Shown piece by piece: positions 37,646 through 40,530 of a DNA stretch of 40,530 nucleotides. Each line of letters begins with the position of its first letter. Position 1 is the first letter of the stretch. The DNA comes from Bacteroides sp. (lineage in GTDB: Bacteria > Bacteroidota > Bacteroidia > Bacteroidales > Muribaculaceae). The stretch is from contig JAMPHF010000002.1 in the NCBI GenBank assembly GCA_023663525.1, positions 150,354-190,883 of the forward strand, in the 5' to 3' direction. Both the position numbers and the translations under genes were made by a program. Below the pieces are notes generated by a model, which worked only from the letters and a program-made list of their open reading frames with translations, was not told where the DNA came from and searched no databases.

Positions 37646-38446
37646 TTAGAAAGGTTGGGTTTGTGCTCCCTCTTGTAATATCAATGTTTCTGGATTTACG
37701 ATTTCAAAATTACTATTTCTCCATTGAATTTGCAAACAATCAGGGCGATAATCCAAATGTTTTCCTAAAACATACCGATTGCCATCTTCCACAATCCCAA
37801 AAATCAAACCATTCCCTTTTCTATAAAGTCCCACCAACTGAGGAACACCTCCCACAGTGTGACTCGAACACTCTTTGATAGTTTTAGCAATACAATGATA
37901 ATAGAATCGACTGGTGCCTTCATTAGGGTTCTTATCCTTTGATAGTTGTGTCATAACTGTATTCAAATCGTTCTTGCCAGTTCCATCACAATAAACAATT
38001 GAGGATTTATTAGGCAAACCTATTTCTTCACATCCAACTGTCTTTCCCTTACTCCATATTTTCCCTAAATGAAAATCATAATACGATTTCCTCGATGCAC
38101 ATATTATGGAGAAGTCCTGAAGTAGAGGTGGATAACTGCATAATGATGATTCAATTTCCTCTTTTATGATCTCTAATTCATCTCTAAAGCTGTTGATATT
38201 GGGACTAAATAATAAATCGATATCTATCTTGTATATAATTCTCTCTAAGATGTGTAGAGGGAATAATACATCCCCACAATATCCAAATATGTAAGGGTGT
38301 CTTAATGAACAAAATACTTTAATACCTTCATCATAGTGACAGTTCGTATTCCAAGAGAATCTACTGTCTGACGCAATATAAATTGAAGAAATCTTATTTC
38401 CTTCTTTTTTGCAGTCAACACCAACCCATGCAGCAATCAATGTCAT
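37646..38446 (-). CDS. Stand-alone proteasome-like Ntn-hydrolase family protein
   Basis: The 266-aa protein starts MTLIAAWVG, so Met removal would expose Thr2 as an N-terminal nucleophile. A later IYIASDSRFSW (D27) matches the AADRRAT strand of proteasome beta subunits and HslV, and EGIKVFCSLRHPYIFGYCGD gives K43 and a GxxGD turn (58-59). Thr, Asp and Lys therefore occupy the catalytic order of the proteasome fold. A CSSHTVGGVPQLVGLYRKGNG stretch (read in two parts) lies toward the C-terminus. It has no signal peptide and no ATPase partner (HslU, Clp or Mpa-like) nearby. It is AT-rich, flanked by its own terminator and by a gene-free region, and looks acquired. Substrate and self-assembly are unknown; the family assignment is by pattern only. 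Confidence 0.65.
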   Translation of the reverse strand: MTLIAAWVGVDCKKEGNKISSIYIASDSRFSWNTNCHYDEGIKVFCSLRHPYIFGYCGDVLFPLHILERIIYKIDIDLLFSPNINSFRDELEIIKEEIESSLCSYPPLLQDFSIICASRKSYYDFHLGKIWSKGKTVGCEEIGLPNKSSIVYCDGTGKNDLNTVMTQLSKDKNPNEGTSRFYYHCIAKTIKECSSHTVGGVPQLVGLYRKGNGLIFGIVEDGNRYVLGKHLDYRPDCLQIQWRNSNFEIVNPETLILQEGAQTQPF

Positions 38447-38888
38447 AATTTTGGTTATATTTTACGATATTACAACAATTAATTACAATGAATCGGTAAG
38501 AATTTTGGAATATACTGATAATCAACAATTAAGATCTATAATTTTAATCTTGTAAATATCTAATATTCAGCTTGTTGTAAAAAACGTACCGAACTATTGT
38601 AATAAAGAATATCTCATAGTTGTTTTGGTATTTAAAGAATATTGGGTACTTCACGCAATAGTTGTTTTAATACCGATGTCTGGAAATCTATTATATAGGT
38701 GGAAGATACTTTATAACTTTTATTATTGACGATGGTGCTATCAAATGTATTGCATCCATAATGGAATTCTTTAATGTTAAAGAATTCAGTTTCGATTTAT
38801 TCAGTCGAGTTGTGGTAGATTCTGTATCATTTAAACGTGGATGCCATAGTGACTATTGTAGTGACCTTACATAGTTGTGCCTAAATGG
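38447..38888. other. AT-rich gene-free stretch
   Basis: No frame of useful length on either strand. ATAGTTGTTTT occurs at 38616-38626 and again at 38658-38668, with a third shorter copy (ATAGTTGT) at 38871. AAAGAATAT-like words repeat nearby. It could hold the hydrolase promoter, a small RNA or a decayed element; I cannot decide from sequence. Confidence 0.4.
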
Positions 38889-38929
38889 AAAATTGCCAAG
38901 TATCTGTAATTAAAATACTTGGCAATTTT
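38889..38929 (-). terminator. Terminator of tRNA-Phe
   Basis: Bases 38889-38903 and 38915-38929 form a 15-bp perfect stem with an 11-base loop, starting 6 bases beyond the tRNA 3' end. T/A tracts flank it on both sides, so it could work in either direction. Confidence 0.85.
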
Positions 38930-38934
38930 TGAGG

Positions 38935-39007
38935 TGGTGCCAACGGGAATCGAACCAGTGACACAAGGATTTTCAGTCCTTTGCTCTACCAACTGAGCTA
39001 TGGCACC
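38935..39007 (-). tRNA. tRNA-Phe (GAA)
   Basis: The minus strand folds as a standard cloverleaf. The acceptor is GGTGCCA (39007-39001) with TGGCACC. AGCTCAGTTGGTAGAGC forms the D arm, and the anticodon loop CTGAAAA gives GAA. GTTCGATTC forms the T loop and the discriminator is A. The 3' CCA is not encoded (CCT follows). Length 73. Confidence 0.97.
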
Positions 39008-39060
39008 AAATATGTTTTTACAAGAGATGGAGATAATGGTGTTTCTCCGTTTTTGCGTTG

Positions 39061-39092
39061 CAAAGGTACGGCTTTTATTTCATATGTGCAAA
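39061..39092 (-). promoter_or_regulatory. Consensus promoter of tRNA-Phe
   Basis: On the minus strand TTTG (39092-39089), exactly 20 bases, then TACCTTTG (39068-39061). Both halves match the Bacteroidetes consensus. Transcription should start near 39054, about 47 bases before the mature tRNA end. Confidence 0.85.
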
Positions 39093-39100
39093 TTTTCTAC

Positions 39101-39155
39101 ATGTTTTTTCGCGTTTTTTCGCGTTTTTTCGCGTTTTTTCGCGTTTTTTCGCGTT
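39101..39155. repeat. 10-bp tandem repeat of phased T/A tracts between two tRNA promoters
   Basis: GCGTTTTTTC is repeated four times exactly at 39111-39150, with partial units on both sides (39101-39110 and 39151-39155). The T6 tracts recur every 10 bases, close to one helical turn, so the DNA should be intrinsically curved. The array lies upstream of both divergent tRNA promoters. Confidence 0.95.
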
Positions 39156-39206
39156 GCTTTGTTAAACTTTTTTGCCGGCGAAATTTTGAAAAAAAACTGC
39201 AATAAA

Positions 39207-39238
39207 TTTGGTAGTCTAAAAAAAACAGCATACCTTTG
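39207..39238 (+). promoter_or_regulatory. Consensus promoter of tRNA-Ser
   Basis: TTTG (39207-39210), exactly 20 bases, then TACCTTTG (39231-39238). It has the same -7 box and spacing as the divergent tRNA-Phe promoter. Transcription should start near 39246, about 34 bases before the tRNA. Confidence 0.85.
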
Positions 39239-39279
39239 CACACGTAAAACGAATAAGTTGTTATTCACTCTTTAACTAT

Positions 39280-39367
<88 letters not shown>

Positions 39368-39378
39368 AGTAGAAGATT

Positions 39379-39408
39379 AACCCGCTGGATTTCAGTGGGT
39401 TTTCTTTT
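39379..39408 (+). terminator. Terminator of tRNA-Ser
   Basis: AACCCGCTG (39379-39387) pairs with CAGTGGGTT (39393-39401), one G:U, followed by a T-rich tail (39400-39409). It lies 12 bases after the tRNA. Confidence 0.85.
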
Positions 39409-39418
39409 TGTCATCTGA

Positions 39419-39444
39419 AGTAGTCCCCAAAAGTAGTCCCCAAA
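39419..39444. repeat. 13-bp tandem duplication AGTAGTCCCCAAA
   Basis: Two exact adjacent copies, 39419-39431 and 39432-39444, lie about 50 bases beyond tRNA-Ser, at the border to accessory-looking sequence. Such repeats can be integrase arm sites, but no integrase gene is visible here. Confidence 0.7.
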
Positions 39445-39476
39445 GCACTATTCATTGGTTCACTCGGAGCATCCTG

Positions 39477-40460
39477 TCACTTCATATTTTCGACCTCCTC
39501 TCTTATTATTTTGTTTATCCTGTTTACTTCTTCTGTAGTAACTTCACTGAGCTTATATCCTTTAAAAGTTTTCGCTTCGAATTGACCTATTGGCTTACCG
39601 TTACGTTTTCGCTTGCCGTTGAAATTGAAATTCGCAGCAGTTACATCTCCGAACTTTTCCGGAAGGCTAGTATTCCCATATAGTTTCTTTGCAAAATACC
39701 AATAACTATGCCAACTGCGAACCCAATTCACACGTCTATCAAAATCATCGTCTTTTATATCAGCTTTTCCCATAAAGAAATAGCAGAGCCTATTCACATC
39801 TTTCGCATCGATGAAGTAAAAACCAGAATCTTCTACCTTTGATTCATTATAATCCTTACCCGCTAATCTCCATACAATTCTTTTCATTTGATCCATCGTG
39901 ATCTTCGGACTTCTCGACACAAACAATCCTTGAAAAATCAAAATGTCTTTTGTCGCACGACAGTTATTTGAAGGCTCAGATTCACATTCAGTAGAGCCAA
40001 ACAAATTGCTCATTGGTTCGCCCACATTATTTTCAATACAGTATACTCTGTAATCTTGTGATATTAGGGTGGAGTGATTGTTGAGTATTTCATATAACAG
40101 CTGACGCTTTTGAGTAGGCATAGCATAGGTTGGAGACAACTCACTGAAGAAGCCATATAATTGACTTTTCCAATTCGCGACAACAGTAGTTATTCCAAAC
40201 AATATGCGTACCGTAGGATCAAGTTCCTTCGATACATCAGCCGAAAGATTATGGTTGATAAAGTATGCACTCCAGGCGGTACTTTCTTCCGGCATATTTC
40301 CCATCAATTCCTTTATGGAACGATACATGAGAATATGTCTGTTATATTCCATCTGAATGGTCTGTTCCGGTATCTCTGAAAGATCACATTCTGAAACACC
40401 TGCCATTCGCTCAGAAACCCTGTTGTTTACATGGTTCTCAATCAGAGCAATAATCGCCAT
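39477..40460 (-). CDS. Uncharacterised protein next to an IS end, N-terminus uncertain
   Basis: I do not recognise this protein. From ATG 40460 it is 327 aa; the frame continues open to 40526, but the extra 22 residues (MVPFSTATRVPFQLL...) are encoded mostly by what looks like the end of an insertion sequence and are probably not native. The chain is soluble-looking, with no signal peptide or membrane segment. A basic stretch FNFNGKRKRNGKPIGQFEAK lies near the C-terminus and an acidic helix ends it. The original start may have been removed by the insertion. AT-rich composition and position after tRNA-Ser suggest it belongs to a mobile island. Confidence 0.55.
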   Translation of the reverse strand: MAIIALIENHVNNRVSERMAGVSECDLSEIPEQTIQMEYNRHILMYRSIKELMGNMPEESTAWSAYFINHNLSADVSKELDPTVRILFGITTVVANWKSQLYGFFSELSPTYAMPTQKRQLLYEILNNHSTLISQDYRVYCIENNVGEPMSNLFGSTECESEPSNNCRATKDILIFQGLFVSRSPKITMDQMKRIVWRLAGKDYNESKVEDSGFYFIDAKDVNRLCYFFMGKADIKDDDFDRRVNWVRSWHSYWYFAKKLYGNTSLPEKFGDVTAANFNFNGKRKRNGKPIGQFEAKTFKGYKLSEVTTEEVNRINKIIREEVENMK

Positions 40461-40484
40461 TGCTTGCAGCCCCGATGTATCTAA

Positions 40485-40530
40485 CAATTGAAAAGGGACC
40501 CGGGTAGCAGTTGAAAAGGGGACCACCCAG
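40485..40530. mobile_element. Probable end of an IS21-family insertion sequence
   Basis: Two near-copies, CAATTGAAAAGGGACC (40485-40500) and CAGTTGAAAAGGGGACC (40508-40524), repeat with a 23-base period at the window edge. Multiple terminal repeats of the GTCCCCTTTTCAAC type are characteristic of IS21-family ends in Bacteroidetes. The transposase genes would lie beyond the window, so this is a partial element and the exact boundary is not fixed. Confidence 0.5.

Noticed and set aside
37576..37878. 100-codon plus-strand frame after the TolC gene
   Set aside because: It overlaps the Ntn-hydrolase gene on the other strand and reads through that gene's terminator region; no motif.
39111..39150. 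CRISPR-like direct repeats
   Set aside because: Units are 10 bp, directly adjacent with no spacers, and no cas genes are present; it is a simple tandem repeat.
39080..39275. Frames across the 10-bp repeat, encoding FFRVFSRFFAFFRVF on one strand and KKREKTRKNAKK on the other
   Set aside because: These are products of the tandem repeat and overlap two tRNA promoters; composition is not protein-like.

Overview
The window looks like a chromosomal segment of a Bacteroidales gut bacterium, most likely Muribaculaceae-like. The reasons are promoters of the Bacteroidetes type (TTTG, about 20 bp, TAnnTTTG), a complete type V (Mfa/Fim) pilus locus with DUF3575, DUF3868 and DUF4906 proteins, a MetRS with a KISTS signature loop and a C-terminal tRNA-binding domain, and many lipoproteins with a short lipobox. 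Taxonomy below order is inference.

Layout. (1) 212-6437, plus: a 996-aa TPR protein, a TonB-receptor-like beta-barrel protein and a GH28 pectinase-like hydrolase, closely spaced. (2) 6485-7666, AT-richer: a small FGSN-motif protein, a NADAR-domain protein that starts on a non-ATG codon, and what I read as the truncated N-terminal remnant of a BtpA-like TIM-barrel protein. (3) 7857-12138: metG, ansA and, convergently, cysK, with a very long two-way terminator between ansA and cysK. (4) 12229-19168, minus: radC, a GT2 glycosyltransferase, nspC, a UvrD/PcrA helicase and a C69 dipeptidase, tightly spaced and probably read from one promoter upstream of the dipeptidase.

(5) 19340-31360, plus: a type V pilus operon. 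A consensus promoter lies about 600 nt upstream of its first gene and implies a long untranslated leader. The genes are a DUF3575 barrel, a DUF3868/OmpA-like protein, an Mfa1-type major fimbrillin, an Mfa2/FimB-type anchor, a second fimbrillin-like lipoprotein, and a 1186-aa DUF4906-type tip candidate. A hairpin after the major subunit could set subunit stoichiometry. (6) 31361-31875: gene-free, with a 14-bp direct repeat and a perfect 39-bp palindrome. (7) 31876-37451: a tripartite RND efflux operon (adaptor, pump, TolC) whose pump has unusual proton-relay residues.

(8) 37646-40530: an accessory-looking, AT-rich end. It holds a solitary proteasome-like Ntn-hydrolase, about 440 gene-free bases, divergent tRNA-Phe(GAA) and tRNA-Ser(UGA) genes, an uncharacterised 320-350-aa protein, and the probable end of an IS21-family element at the window edge. 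The two tRNA genes have near-identical consensus promoters either side of a 10-bp tandem repeat of T-tracts.

The best candidates for something undescribed are the stand-alone proteasome-like hydrolase (37646-38446), the phased A-tract array between the two tRNA promoters, the long pilus leader, and the palindrome/direct-repeat module upstream of the efflux operon.
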